Of a stretch of 64,000 nt of DNA, positions 33,966-42,995 are shown in pieces. Made by a program: the position numbers and the translations under genes. Origin of the DNA: CAG-217 sp963638105 (lineage in GTDB: Bacteria > Bacillota > Clostridia > Oscillospirales > Acutalibacteraceae); the NCBI GenBank assembly GCA_963638105.1, contig CAVHPP010000007.1:33700-97699 (forward strand), in the 5' to 3' direction. The notes beneath the pieces are model-generated. The model was not told the origin of the DNA and made no database searches. It was given only the letters and a program-made list of their open reading frames with translations. Position 1 is the first letter of the stretch. The number at the start of each line of letters is the position of its first letter.

Positions 33966-35222
33966 TTAAATAAAATAGGGGCGCAATTCTTCCAGCAGCG
34001 CCGGGTCGGCCAGCACTTGCAGGCGGGTACCTGCCGGGGTGTAATCCTCTGCCAGCACCTTACCCTCCCGGTGGAGCCGATCCGTCAGATCGCCCCGATC
34101 AAAGGGAATACAAAGTGCTGCTCTCGCCCACTGTCCGGGCAGCAGCCGGTCAATCTCAGAGAGCAACTGCGGCAATCCTTCGCCGGTGCGGGCGCTGATT
34201 CGCACGCTGGTGTCCAGCAGCGGAAAGCGCTCTTCCTCCGGCACCCGGTCGCACTTGTTCAGCACATGAAGCAAAGGCTTGCCTCCGCAGCCCAGGCTGT
34301 CCAGCACCTGGGCGGTCACCTGCATTTGGCTGTTGCAGGCCGGGTCGGAAGCGTCGCACACATCCAGAATGACATCTGCCCAGGCTGCCTCTGCCAAAGT
34401 GGAGCGAAAGGCGTCCACCAACTCATGGGGCAACCGCTGCACCAGCCCTACCGTATCCACCAACATCACCTGACGGCCGGAGGGCAGCACCAGCCGCCGG
34501 GCGGTAGGGTCCAAAGTGGCAAACAGTTGATCCGCCACCAGCACCCCGGCGTCCGTTAAAGCATTCATCAAAGTGGACTTGCCCGCATTGGTATAGCCCA
34601 CCAGTGCTACCGTCAGCGCCCGGTTCTTTTGGCGGCGCAGATGCATCCGCTCCCGCCGCTCCTGCACGGTCTTTAACTCCCGCTGCAAGGCAGTAATTCG
34701 GCGGCGAATATGGCGCCGGTCGCTTTCCAGCTTGCTTTCGCCGGGGCCGCGGGTACCGATACCGCCGCCCAATCGAGACAAAGAATTGCCCTGCCCGCCC
34801 AACCGGGGCAGCCGGTATTGCAGCTGGGCCAACTCCACTTGCAGCTTGCCCTCGCTGCTCCGTGCCCGGGCGGCAAAAATATCCAAAATCAATGCGGTAC
34901 GATCGATGACAGCCGTGCCCAGTGCCCGCTCCAAATTACGAGCCTGCACCGGGGTCAGGCTGCCGTCCGCCACCGTTAAATCCACTTCGTTCTGCTTGCA
35001 GAAGTCCGCCAGACTTTCCACCAGCCCGCTGCCGATATAAGTGGCACCCTCCGGTGCCGGGCGCTTTTGCACTGTGTGGCCCACCACCAGGCCGCCGGCG
35101 GTATCCGTCAGCCGCTCCAGCTCCGCCATAGAGGCCTCTGCGTCATATTCGCCGCAGTCCAGGCCGATCAGCAGCACCCGCTCCGGGGCGGCTGCGTCTG
35201 TTTTTGTCCACTGGTACGCCAC
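33966..35222 (-). CDS. hflX: GTPase HflX
   Basis: A 418-residue ribosome-associated GTPase. The N-terminal HflX domain (RLGGGIGTRGPGESKLE, the family signature) precedes a coiled region and the G domain (VGYTNAGKSTLMNAL, DTVGLVQRLP, NKCD). It splits stalled or hibernating ribosomes. The GTG start is 2 bases after the PBP stop. Confidence 0.95.
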   Translation of the reverse strand: MAYQWTKTDAAAPERVLLIGLDCGEYDAEASMAELERLTDTAGGLVVGHTVQKRPAPEGATYIGSGLVESLADFCKQNEVDLTVADGSLTPVQARNLERALGTAVIDRTALILDIFAARARSSEGKLQVELAQLQYRLPRLGGQGNSLSRLGGGIGTRGPGESKLESDRRHIRRRITALQRELKTVQERRERMHLRRQKNRALTVALVGYTNAGKSTLMNALTDAGVLVADQLFATLDPTARRLVLPSGRQVMLVDTVGLVQRLPHELVDAFRSTLAEAAWADVILDVCDASDPACNSQMQVTAQVLDSLGCGGKPLLHVLNKCDRVPEEERFPLLDTSVRISARTGEGLPQLLSEIDRLLPGQWARAALCIPFDRGDLTDRLHREGKVLAEDYTPAGTRLQVLADPALLEELRPYFI

Positions 35223-35224
35223 GG

Positions 35225-36622
35225 TTACTTACTCTCCTTGTCCACCAAGGTACGCAGCACGGAGCCGGCAATGGGACCGGCGGTCTGCGAGCCGGAGCCG
35301 CCGTGCTCCACCACTACCACAAAGGCGTAAGGGTGCTTCGCGTCGTCCATAAAGCCCGCAAACCAGGCGGTGTTGTGGTCCGTGTCCTTGTCTACCTCTG
35401 CCGTACCGCTCTTGGCGCACAGGTGCAGGCCCTTGTAATTATACTCGCCGTACTGGGCTTTTACATTATTGCGCATCAGCTTTTTCAGCTGGGCGGCAGT
35501 CTCCGTGCTCAGCAGCTGGGTCTCGTTCTTGGTAATATTCAAATTCAGCGCCTTGCCCGCCTGGGTGGCCAGAGAATTCACCTCGTTAAAGGACACCGCC
35601 TTGCCGTCGTTGGCAATGGCCGCCATATAGCGCAGCATGGCAATGGGGGGCAGCAGGGTATCGCCCTGACCGATGCCCGTCCAGCCCACATAATCGTCCG
35701 GGTCGCTCTTTTCCAGGAAAAAGCGCCCCTGCTCGGAATTCAGCTTGTTGCTCACCGTCACCCGGCTGGTCAGCCCCAAGGTCTCTACGGTGCTTGCCAG
35801 CTTCTCCGGTCCCAGCTCAATGGCGATCTGCGCAAAAGTGGCGTTGCAGCTCTTGGCCAGCGCCTGCTTAAAGGTCAGGCGGCCGTGCACGCCGTTGCAG
35901 CGGATGGGCTCGCCCTTGCCCGGGTCATACTCTCCGGTACATTCCCAGGTGCGGTCCATCAAGTCCGGAATATTCTCAATGGCGCAGGCGGCGGTCACCA
36001 GCTTAAAGGTGGAACCGGGGGTATAAAGCCCGGTCATCAGCCGGTTGATATACACGCCCTCATAGGCAGAATTGGTGTTCAGGTCCGACGGCTCGTCCTC
36101 CATATCATAAGAGGGGGTGGACACGGCACACACAATATCGCCGGTTTTGTAATTGACCACGCCCACGGTGCCCGCCTTGTAGTCGCTGAGCAGGCTGTAC
36201 GCCTTGGCGCACACCTCACTGTCTATGGTCAGCTGCATATTGTTGCCCTTGCCGTAGCGCTCAATGGAATACACGCCGAACAGTAGGTTGTAGCCGGTTA
36301 AATTGGCCTTGTACACGGACTGAATACCGGAGGAGATAAAGCCCTTGGTGTCGCCCACCGTGTGCAGGGTGGCCTTGCGCACGGTAGCATCTTCAGCATA
36401 CACCCGCTTGCCGTCCTTGGTCTCGGCCAACACAACACCGTCCGCAGACTTAATCGTTCCGGCGCCGATCAGCTCGCCGTTTTTGTAAATATGGGTATTG
36501 TAGGTTTTCATCACCCAGGTGTCGCCGTTCTCCACCAGGCTGTAAGTCATAAAACCCAGCCCAAAGAGAAAGGCAATCGCCAGGATCCACAGGAAAATGC
36601 CCCGCTTGGTAATCATCTTCAT
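35225..36622 (-). CDS. class B penicillin-binding protein (PbpA-like)
   Basis: A 465-residue transpeptidase with one N-terminal helix (about 9-30), a dimerisation domain and the penicillin-binding domain with STFK (nucleophile Ser), SCN and KSGTAE boxes. It crosslinks peptidoglycan. Its ATG overlaps the end of the FtsW/RodA gene (ATGA), the standard glycosyltransferase-transpeptidase pairing. Confidence 0.93.
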   Translation of the reverse strand: MKMITKRGIFLWILAIAFLFGLGFMTYSLVENGDTWVMKTYNTHIYKNGELIGAGTIKSADGVVLAETKDGKRVYAEDATVRKATLHTVGDTKGFISSGIQSVYKANLTGYNLLFGVYSIERYGKGNNMQLTIDSEVCAKAYSLLSDYKAGTVGVVNYKTGDIVCAVSTPSYDMEDEPSDLNTNSAYEGVYINRLMTGLYTPGSTFKLVTAACAIENIPDLMDRTWECTGEYDPGKGEPIRCNGVHGRLTFKQALAKSCNATFAQIAIELGPEKLASTVETLGLTSRVTVSNKLNSEQGRFFLEKSDPDDYVGWTGIGQGDTLLPPIAMLRYMAAIANDGKAVSFNEVNSLATQAGKALNLNITKNETQLLSTETAAQLKKLMRNNVKAQYGEYNYKGLHLCAKSGTAEVDKDTDHNTAWFAGFMDDAKHPYAFVVVVEHGGSGSQTAGPIAGSVLRTLVDKESK

Positions 36623-37893
36623 TTCTTGCGCACACCTCCCAGATAGTTGTATGTCCGCACATCGGAGGCCTTAATAAAGGCCAGCACCGCCCAGCAGGAG
36701 ATCATAGAGGATCCACCCTGGCTCACAAAGGGCAGGGTCACGCCGGTAAGGGGCAGCACATCGGTAATGCCAAAGATATTCAGCGCCGTTTGGAACAGCA
36801 GCAGGCCCGCTGCCGCCACGGCGGCGATGGAGTAGAAAGTGGAGCGGGCGGCAATGCTGTTTACCAGCGCAGACACGGCGATAGCCACAAAAGACAGCAC
36901 CAGCAGCAGCCCAAAGAGAAAGCCCCATTCCTCGCAGATCACGCCAAAGATCAGGTCTGTGGTCCGCGCCCACACACCGCGGGTGGTGCCGGCGCCGATG
37001 CCCAGCCCCAGCAGTCCGCCGGAGGCCAGACCCACCAGTACCCGGGTCTGCTGATACCCGCTGTCGTTATAATGCTCCCACACATGGCGGTACACGGAGA
37101 AACGGGCGGTCACATAGGACTTATACTTAATAACGATGAACCCGCCCATAGCCGCAGAGGCCAAGGCCAGGAAAATGGTCTTAATATCGCCGGAGTTCAT
37201 AAAGGCGATAATAAGAAAGGTCACAAAAAAGATCAGCGCCGTACCAAAGTCCTTAATGACGATCAGCGCCCCCACGCACACCAGCGAAAAGGCGATAAAG
37301 GCATACAGGTTCTTCGAGGTCTGAATTTTTTCCAGTGTGGCAGCGCCCACAAAGATAAAGGCAACCTTTACAAATTCCGAGGGCTGGAAAGTCACACCGA
37401 ATATGGTAATCCAGTTGCGGGCGCCGTGGGTCACCTTGGCAATGGCAATGTTCACGATCAGCAGCAAAATAGCCGCCACCGCCACCGGCAGGCGCAGGCG
37501 CATACACAGGTCCACATCACCCATCAGGAACACCAGCACAATAAAGCCGATGACCCCGGCTACCAGCATCAGCAGCTGCTTAAAGGCATCGTCCGGCTTA
37601 ATGCTGCCGATGACGGCAATGCCCACTCCGGACAGGAAAAAGGCAATGAATTCCAACTCAAAGTTCCGCCGGTGCATGGCAAAGTAAAACACGCTCACAT
37701 ACAGCCACTCCAGCACGATCAGCGCCAGCGTGCACAGCAGCACCTTAACTTCAAAGGTGCCGGTGCCGCCGGCGGCCGCCGTGCCGCTGAGCAGCTGAAA
37801 CACGCTGAGCACCATTAAAAGGGCAAAGTTGTTAATAGGTTTAATATGGGGCAGCTTCTTTTGCTTGGGGGCTGCCGTTTTCTTCTTTGGCAT
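36619..37893 (-). CDS. SEDS family peptidoglycan glycosyltransferase (FtsW/RodA)
   Basis: A 424-residue polytopic protein of the FtsW/RodA/SpoVE family with about ten helices. GNRPVWARTTD-like GVWARTTDLIFGVICEEWGF and FVSQGGSSM are family signatures, and a basic Lys-rich N-terminus is cytoplasmic. It polymerises lipid II together with the PBP next door. Division, elongation or sporulation use cannot be told apart here. Confidence 0.93.
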   Translation of the reverse strand: MPKKKTAAPKQKKLPHIKPINNFALLMVLSVFQLLSGTAAAGGTGTFEVKVLLCTLALIVLEWLYVSVFYFAMHRRNFELEFIAFFLSGVGIAVIGSIKPDDAFKQLLMLVAGVIGFIVLVFLMGDVDLCMRLRLPVAVAAILLLIVNIAIAKVTHGARNWITIFGVTFQPSEFVKVAFIFVGAATLEKIQTSKNLYAFIAFSLVCVGALIVIKDFGTALIFFVTFLIIAFMNSGDIKTIFLALASAAMGGFIVIKYKSYVTARFSVYRHVWEHYNDSGYQQTRVLVGLASGGLLGLGIGAGTTRGVWARTTDLIFGVICEEWGFLFGLLLVLSFVAIAVSALVNSIAARSTFYSIAAVAAAGLLLFQTALNIFGITDVLPLTGVTLPFVSQGGSSMISCWAVLAFIKASDVRTYNYLGGVRKK

Positions 37894-37908
37894 AGGGCTG
37901 CTCCTTTC

Positions 37909-38661
37909 TTATTTTTCGTAAAACAGAAACACCTTGTCCCCAAAGGTGAGCATATCTTCGTCAAAAATCAGCTGGGGCTGGGTGATGAACCGACCGTTGA
38001 GCTTGGTGCCGTTGTGGCTGTCCAGGTCATACACCGCCCATCCCTTAGAGGTGCGGCGCAGCCGGGCGTGGTGGGCACTGACCGTGGGGCTGAGCAGCTG
38101 AATATCCGCGTCCTCGCCTCGGCCGATGAGCACATCCTGCTTTTTGATATATACCGGGCGGTGGCTCTCTGCGTCCACCAATACGCCATAGGCCACCGTT
38201 TGACCCCGGCTCTGCCGGGCGGCGGTGCGCATTTGACTGCGGTCGTCGGTAGAGATGGCTTCCTTGCACAGGAATTGCAGCGGAATGGTGCCGATCATCA
38301 GAATATCCCCGTCCGCCAGCGGTGCCCGCTGATCCACCGGCACGCCGTTCACCTGCACGCCGTTCTTGGAGAAGGTGTCCGTCACCACCCAGCCGTCCTT
38401 TTTCTTGGCGATCACCGCGTGAAAGCGGCTGACGCTGGGCAAAGGCAGCACCACATCGTTGGCCTTACTCTTGCCGATAGAGGTCTCCCAGTGGGTAATA
38501 TCCATCACGGAGCCGTTATTTTGGTCCACCAGCTGGGCCATCTTGTGCACCCGAGGTCGGTTGCGAAACAGAGAGATCACGCACACCGCCAGGATCAGCA
38601 GCGCCAGCACCGGCAGCACATACCGCAGCACGCCGGTCAAGAATTGCAAAATCGTATCCAT
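37909..38661 (-). CDS. membrane protein with two FHA domains
   Basis: A 250-residue protein: N-terminal helix (about 10-32), an FHA domain (GKSKANDVVLPLPSVSRFHA, then KNGVQVNG; about 70-120) and a second (GRGEDADIQLLSPTVSAHHA, then HNGTKLNG; about 175-235). FHA domains bind phosphothreonine, so the pair could report on a Ser/Thr kinase. It leads the FtsW-PBP operon as in actinobacterial fha-rodA-pbpA clusters, but no kinase or phosphatase is in the window. Confidence 0.9.
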   Translation of the reverse strand: MDTILQFLTGVLRYVLPVLALLILAVCVISLFRNRPRVHKMAQLVDQNNGSVMDITHWETSIGKSKANDVVLPLPSVSRFHAVIAKKKDGWVVTDTFSKNGVQVNGVPVDQRAPLADGDILMIGTIPLQFLCKEAISTDDRSQMRTAARQSRGQTVAYGVLVDAESHRPVYIKKQDVLIGRGEDADIQLLSPTVSAHHARLRRTSKGWAVYDLDSHNGTKLNGRFITQPQLIFDEDMLTFGDKVFLFYEK

Positions 38662-38720
38662 AGGTTCAACATCCTTTTTATCTGCATTTCAAAAGGCAAA
38701 TTATACTTCTTATTATTAAC

Positions 38721-38749
38721 AGAATACTGATAAAGGGAGAAAAAGTCAA
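38721..38749 (-). promoter_or_regulatory. promoter of the FHA-FtsW-PBP operon
   Basis: Minus-strand TTGACT (38749-38744), 17 bases, TATTCT (38726-38721). Confidence 0.65.
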
Positions 38750-38755
38750 GAAGTA

Positions 38756-38784
38756 TTGCAATTCCCGCCCCTTTCGTTTATACT
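38756..38784 (+). promoter_or_regulatory. promoter of galM
   Basis: TTGCAA (38756-38761), 17 bases, TATACT (38779-38784); the divergent -35 boxes are only 6 bases apart. Confidence 0.7.
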
Positions 38785-38833
38785 GAAAATGGAAAAATTG
38801 GGCGGCATTTTCGCCCGGCAAGGAGCATTTGTT

Positions 38834-39886
38834 ATGATTGAAAAGACTGTCTTTGGCCATCTGCCCTCCGGGGAACAGGTGGACCTGTATACCATCACTA
38901 ACAGCCAAGGCGCCAGCGTATCGCTGCAAACCCTGGGCGCCGGGATCGTGCGCCTGTATATGCCGGACAAAAGCGGCAACCTGGGCGATGTGGTGCTGGG
39001 CTTTGACGACCCGGCTCTTTATACAGACCCGGACCTGGGCTACCAGGGACTGGTGGTGGGCCGCTGGGCCAACCGTATTCGCGGCGCCGCCTTTGACTTC
39101 CAGGGCCAAACCTACCACACCCCTATGAATCAGGGGCAGTGGACCCTCCACGGCGGCGGGCGTATGAGCTTTCACCTGTGGCAGGTGAAGGACACCGCAG
39201 AGAACAGCATCACCTTTTCCCGCTTTTCGCCGGATATGGAAGACGGCTTCCCCGGCAACTTCACCTTGCAGGTAACTTATACGCTGACGGAAGAAAACAC
39301 CCTGCGGCTGGCCTACCGGGTAGACAGCGACCGAGATACGGTAGCCAACCCCACCAACCATGTGTACTTTAATCTGTCCTGCGACCCGGCAAAGACCATT
39401 GAGGGCCATGTGCTCACCGTCCACGCCCATCGGTTTACGGAGACGGACGACGACCAGCTGCCCACCGGCGAGCTGGGCGACCTGACCGGTACGATGATGG
39501 ACTTTTCTGCCCCCCACCCTATCGGGGAGCGGATCGATGCGCCGTTCCGGGCTGTAATCCCCGGTATTGGCTATGATAACAATTTCTGCCTGACCAAGGC
39601 AAACCCCAGAGCCTTTGCAGAAGCGGCGGTGCTGTGGGAGCCGGAGAGCGGGCGGCGGCTGTCCGTGTGGACGGACCTGCCCGGCGTGCAGGTCTATTGC
39701 GGCGGTTGGCTAAAGAAAGACGGCAACCCGGGCAAGGGCGACTCCAAGGTCACCTACCGCCGAGGCGTAGCACTGGAAACCCAGTTCTACCCGGACAGCC
39801 TCCATTGCCCCAACTTCCCGGTAGAGTTCGTCAAAGCCGGCGTCCCCTTCACCACCACCACCGAATTCCGCTTTGATACAAAGTAA
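38834..39886 (+). CDS. galM: aldose 1-epimerase
   Basis: A 350-residue mutarotase with NRIRGAAF, TLHGGG, NPTNHVYFNLS (catalytic His) and the catalytic Glu region of VALETQFYPDSLH. It interconverts alpha and beta anomers of galactose or glucose. The ATG at 38834 follows AAGGAG; frame extension upstream lacks a ribosome site. The Leloir enzymes galK and galT are absent here. Confidence 0.93.
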   Translation: MIEKTVFGHLPSGEQVDLYTITNSQGASVSLQTLGAGIVRLYMPDKSGNLGDVVLGFDDPALYTDPDLGYQGLVVGRWANRIRGAAFDFQGQTYHTPMNQGQWTLHGGGRMSFHLWQVKDTAENSITFSRFSPDMEDGFPGNFTLQVTYTLTEENTLRLAYRVDSDRDTVANPTNHVYFNLSCDPAKTIEGHVLTVHAHRFTETDDDQLPTGELGDLTGTMMDFSAPHPIGERIDAPFRAVIPGIGYDNNFCLTKANPRAFAEAAVLWEPESGRRLSVWTDLPGVQVYCGGWLKKDGNPGKGDSKVTYRRGVALETQFYPDSLHCPNFPVEFVKAGVPFTTTTEFRFDTK

Positions 39887-39906
39887 ACACTTATGGATAA
39901 CAGAAA

Positions 39907-39934
39907 GACCACCCGCTGTGGGTGGCCTTTTTTT
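39907..39934 (+). terminator. terminator of galM
   Basis: Stem GACCACCC/GGGTGGCC with GCTGT loop, then seven T. Confidence 0.9.
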
Positions 39935-39954
39935 GCTTGTAGCCGTATGGTATG

Positions 39955-40090
39955 GGGTTAATCCCTCCGTCAACGCCTATCGGCGTTGCCACCACCTAAC
40001 CGGTGCCCGTCCCCTCTGTCGCTGCACGACATCTCCCCGCACTGCGGGGAGTCACCCTTTACAAGGGAGGCAAATCGGTTTCAATCTCCG
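39955..40090. repeat. composite dispersed repeat
   Basis: Units AATCCCTCCGTCAACGCC, GGCGTTGCCACC, CCCCGCACTGCGGGG and CCCTTTACAAGGGAGGC resemble the elements at 48277, 57676 and 31083. Confidence 0.7.
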
Positions 40091-40108
40091 CGGTGCAGTG
40101 ACGGTGTC

Positions 40109-40888
40109 TTACTTCTCCGGAATATAGATCTTGGCTACCAGAGCGGTGACGGCGGAGAGGGGCAGCAGCTTATTCAACCCGCAAAGGAGCTTATACTTGG
40201 CACCCACGGTGGTCACCGGGGGCAAGCGCTTCTTATGGGCGGCACGAACCACGGCGGCGGCAATGGCAGCCGGGGGCATACCGTTTTGCTCATCGCGCTC
40301 CATCACCGCCACGCTGCGCGCAATACGCCCGGCGTACAGATCGTCGCCGGAGCCGCTCTTTTGGCGTGCGGCGGTAAAGCCGGTCTTTACATCCCCCAGC
40401 CGCAGGGCGCCTACGGTAATGCCAAAGGGCGCCAGCTCGCTACGCAGGGCGCAGGTCAAGCTTTCCACCGCCGCCTTGGTGGCAGAGTAAAAGCTCTGAA
40501 ACGGAATGGAAAACACCGCTGCGGCGGAGGAAATATTGAGAATACGCCCCCGGCTCTCTCGCAAGGCCGGCAGGGCCGCCTGAATCACCGTGACCCATGC
40601 AAAAAAATTCAAATCAAACTGGCGGCGCATCTCTGCCTCCGCGGTACATTCCACCGCGCCGGAAATACCGAACCCGGCGTTATTCACCAGCAGGTCTACC
40701 CGATCAACGGCCGCAAAGGCCGCCTTGACCCGGGCGCTGTCCGTTATATCGCAGGGAATGCTGCGCACCCCCTCCAGCGGACAGGCGTGGCGGCTTAGGC
40801 ACACCACCTGCCAACCGTCTGCCAAAAGCGCCTGCGCCGTCTCCAATCCAATGCCGCCGGACGCGCCGGTAACCACCGCTGTCTTCAT
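40109..40888 (-). CDS. short-chain dehydrogenase/reductase
   Basis: A 259-residue SDR: NAD(P) loop TGASGGIG, NNAG, catalytic ISSAAAV Ser and YSATK (Tyr and Lys). The substrate cannot be predicted. The ATG at 40888 lies 7 bases after GGAGGA; the one two codons earlier is too close. It follows the L27 operon but a terminator sits between. Confidence 0.88.
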   Translation of the reverse strand: MKTAVVTGASGGIGLETAQALLADGWQVVCLSRHACPLEGVRSIPCDITDSARVKAAFAAVDRVDLLVNNAGFGISGAVECTAEAEMRRQFDLNFFAWVTVIQAALPALRESRGRILNISSAAAVFSIPFQSFYSATKAAVESLTCALRSELAPFGITVGALRLGDVKTGFTAARQKSGSGDDLYAGRIARSVAVMERDEQNGMPPAAIAAAVVRAAHKKRLPPVTTVGAKYKLLCGLNKLLPLSAVTALVAKIYIPEK

Positions 40889-40917
40889 ACCCATTCCTCC
40901 AAAAACAAAATAAAAAA

Positions 40918-40942
40918 GGGTAAGAGCCTACTGCCCTTACCC
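40918..40942 (-). terminator. terminator of the rplU-prp-rpmA operon
   Basis: GGGTAAG/CTTACCC with flanking complementarity; T-run on the minus strand. Confidence 0.8.
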
Positions 40943-40956
40943 TCTCTTGGTTTGCA

Positions 40957-41241
40957 TTACTGCTCTACGGGATAAACAGAAACTTTCTTTCTGTCCTTGC
41001 CCAGCTTTTCAAACTTCACGGTGCCGTCTACCAGTGCATACAGGGTATCGTCAGAACCGATGCCTACATTGGTGCCGGGGTGAATGTGGGTGCCGCGCTG
41101 GCGATACAGAATGTTGCCGGCCAGCACGAACTGACCGTCTGCGCGCTTGGCGCCCAGGCGCTTGGACTCGCTGTCACGGCCGTTCTTGGTAGAACCCATA
41201 CCTTTTTTATGTGCAAAAAGCTGAATATCTAACTTGAGCAT
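40957..41241 (-). CDS. rpmA: 50S ribosomal protein L27, precursor with cleavable N-terminus
   Basis: A 94-residue L27 that begins MLKLDIQLFA before HKKGMGSTKNGRDS. That 10-residue leader is the Firmicutes sequence removed by the Prp protease, whose gene lies 3 bases upstream. The rest, including YRQRGTHIHPG, is normal. Uncleaved L27 would reach into the peptidyl-transferase centre. Confidence 0.96.
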   Translation of the reverse strand: MLKLDIQLFAHKKGMGSTKNGRDSESKRLGAKRADGQFVLAGNILYRQRGTHIHPGTNVGIGSDDTLYALVDGTVKFEKLGKDRKKVSVYPVEQ

Positions 41242-41244
41242 GAC

Positions 41245-41559
41245 TTACACCTCCGAAATCAAAACTTGAATACTTTGCGGGTACTGCTCTGAAAGGGCGC
41301 TCAAATGGAGCTTTAGCCCTTGCAGGAGCACCTGCGCCGGGGCGGTATCCCCACTGAGCCGCAACTGAAGGAACCCGTCCTTCATCTCCGCTGCGGCCGG
41401 CAGGTGCAGCACCTCGGTTATGGTGTTGGCAGTGAGCAGGCAGGCGCTGGATACGGCGGCGCAAACAATGTCCTCTCCATAAGGGGCTGTGTCTGCGTGG
41501 CCGCGGGCGGAAAAGCCCGTAAGCGCTCCCTGCGCTGCGAAAAAATCAATGGAAATCAT
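41245..41559 (-). CDS. prp: ribosomal-processing cysteine protease Prp
   Basis: A 104-residue protein with catalytic residues in SARGHAD (His21) and DIVCAAVSS (Cys33), the Prp signature. It removes the L27 leader before ribosome assembly. It lies between rplU (overlapping stop-start TAATG) and rpmA, the fixed Firmicutes arrangement. Confidence 0.94.
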   Translation of the reverse strand: MISIDFFAAQGALTGFSARGHADTAPYGEDIVCAAVSSACLLTANTITEVLHLPAAAEMKDGFLQLRLSGDTAPAQVLLQGLKLHLSALSEQYPQSIQVLISEV

Positions 41560-41867
41560 TATGCCTTGATGGAAGTGATCTCAACCTTGGTATAAGGCTG
41601 ACGGTGACCCATCTTCCGCTTCTCGTCCTTCTTGGGCTTGTAGGTAAAGACGGTGATCTTCTTTGCCTTGCCGTTCTTCAGGACCTTAGCGCTAACAGCA
41701 GCCTTGGCACAATCCTTGCCTACCTTCAGCCCGTCGTCGGTGCCTACTGCAAGTACGGTGTCAAAGGTGATCTCGGCGTCTGCCTCGGCGTTCAGCTTCT
41801 CGATATAAAGCACATCGCCCTCAGACACCTTGTACTGTTTACCGCCGGTAACAATAACTGCGTACAT
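41559..41867 (-). CDS. rplU: 50S ribosomal protein L21
   Basis: A 102-residue L21 (MYAVIVTGGKQYKVSEGD start, KKITVFTYKPKK and GHRQPYTKV motifs), a 23S rRNA-binding protein. It leads rplU-prp-rpmA from a strong promoter. Confidence 0.97.
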   Translation of the reverse strand: MYAVIVTGGKQYKVSEGDVLYIEKLNAEADAEITFDTVLAVGTDDGLKVGKDCAKAAVSAKVLKNGKAKKITVFTYKPKKDEKRKMGHRQPYTKVEITSIKA

Positions 41868-41946
41868 CTGTCATTCTCCTTTACTTAAACTCGCTACGGC
41901 AGGCGCGCGCCAAAAGGGCACAACTTACCAGCCCGCAATATGCGGC
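41868..41946 (-). ncRNA. possible L21 leader
   Basis: The 80-base transcribed leader folds into small hairpins (GCCGCATATTGCGGGC; a GTGCCC/GGCGC pair). It lies where Firmicutes L21 leaders occur; I did not match the covariance model. Confidence 0.4.
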
Positions 41947-41952
41947 TTAATT

Positions 41953-41980
41953 ATTATAACAGAATTCAGCCGATTGTCAA
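41953..41980 (-). promoter_or_regulatory. promoter of rplU
   Basis: Minus-strand TTGACA (41980-41975), 16 bases, TATAAT (41958-41953). The -35 overlaps the birA stop codon. Confidence 0.8.
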
Positions 41981-42939
41981 GATTTTTTTGTGCACCGGGG
42001 GCGCACGGTAATCTCACCGCTGCGCAGGGTAATCACGCTACCGTCTTCCAGGCGCACCACCAGCCCACCGATCTCATCAATACCGATAGCCGTAGCCGGG
42101 GTGGTCACGCCGTCTCGGATAAAAGTAATGGCCTTGCCCAGCAGCATACTGTGACTGCGGTAATAATCAATATAACTTTCGTAACCGTCGTCCAAGATCT
42201 CCCACAAATGGTCCGCAATCGCGGCGATCATGTCCGCCCGGCTCACATCTGCGTCCAAAGACGCGGCATTCTCCACATCCGGCGGAAACTCCTCCGTCTG
42301 CATATTGGCGCCGATGCCGATGATCATAGCCTCGGCTAAGCCGCTCTCCATACCCACAACGGCCTCCGTCAAAATGCCGCAGATCTTCTTGTCGTCTATG
42401 TACACATCGTTGACCCACTTGATCTGCGGGTGCTTGTCCGTCAATTCCTCAATGGCTCGGCACACCGCCACACCGGCAGCGGTAGTTACAGACACTGCGT
42501 CCTGAAGCCGTCGACCGTGATGGACCACCATGGTCATATAGATCCCGGTGCCCCGGGGAGAATAAAACTGCTTGCCCTGGCGGCCGCGGCCGGCGGTCTG
42601 CTCATCTGCCACCACCAAAAAATTGCCTCGATACCCGGCGTTCAGCAGCCGCTTGGCCTCCGTGTTGGTGGAGTCCACCGTCGCATAATAAATGGGCTCC
42701 AGCGGGCAATGCAGCCGGGGGGTAAGCACCTCTGCCGTAACCAGATTGTTGTCGCCCAGGAATTTATAGCCCAGACGCTGGGTGGCTTCAATTTTGTACC
42801 CTTCCTCCCGCAATTGCTGCACACATTTGCCAACGGTTTGGCGACTGACCCCCAACCGGTTGGCCAGCTCTTGGCCGCTGATGTAGTTGGGGCTGCCCAA
42901 CAACATATGCAGCACCGCACTCTTACTTTTTACGCGCAT
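41977..42939 (-). CDS. birA: bifunctional biotin ligase/biotin operon repressor
   Basis: A 320-residue group II BirA with a winged helix (about 1-65), the ligase domain (GRGRQGKQFYSPRGTG, the biotinyl-AMP loop) and KWVNDVYID. It biotinylates carboxylases and may repress biotin genes. No biotin genes are in the window. Confidence 0.93.
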   Translation of the reverse strand: MRVKSKSAVLHMLLGSPNYISGQELANRLGVSRQTVGKCVQQLREEGYKIEATQRLGYKFLGDNNLVTAEVLTPRLHCPLEPIYYATVDSTNTEAKRLLNAGYRGNFLVVADEQTAGRGRQGKQFYSPRGTGIYMTMVVHHGRRLQDAVSVTTAAGVAVCRAIEELTDKHPQIKWVNDVYIDDKKICGILTEAVVGMESGLAEAMIIGIGANMQTEEFPPDVENAASLDADVSRADMIAAIADHLWEILDDGYESYIDYYRSHSMLLGKAITFIRDGVTTPATAIGIDEIGGLVVRLEDGSVITLRSGEITVRPRCTKKS

Positions 42940-42995
42940 ACGATCACCTCATGTCTCCTCACATTTCTTTTCTTATTTAACAAAAGCCGCCGCTT

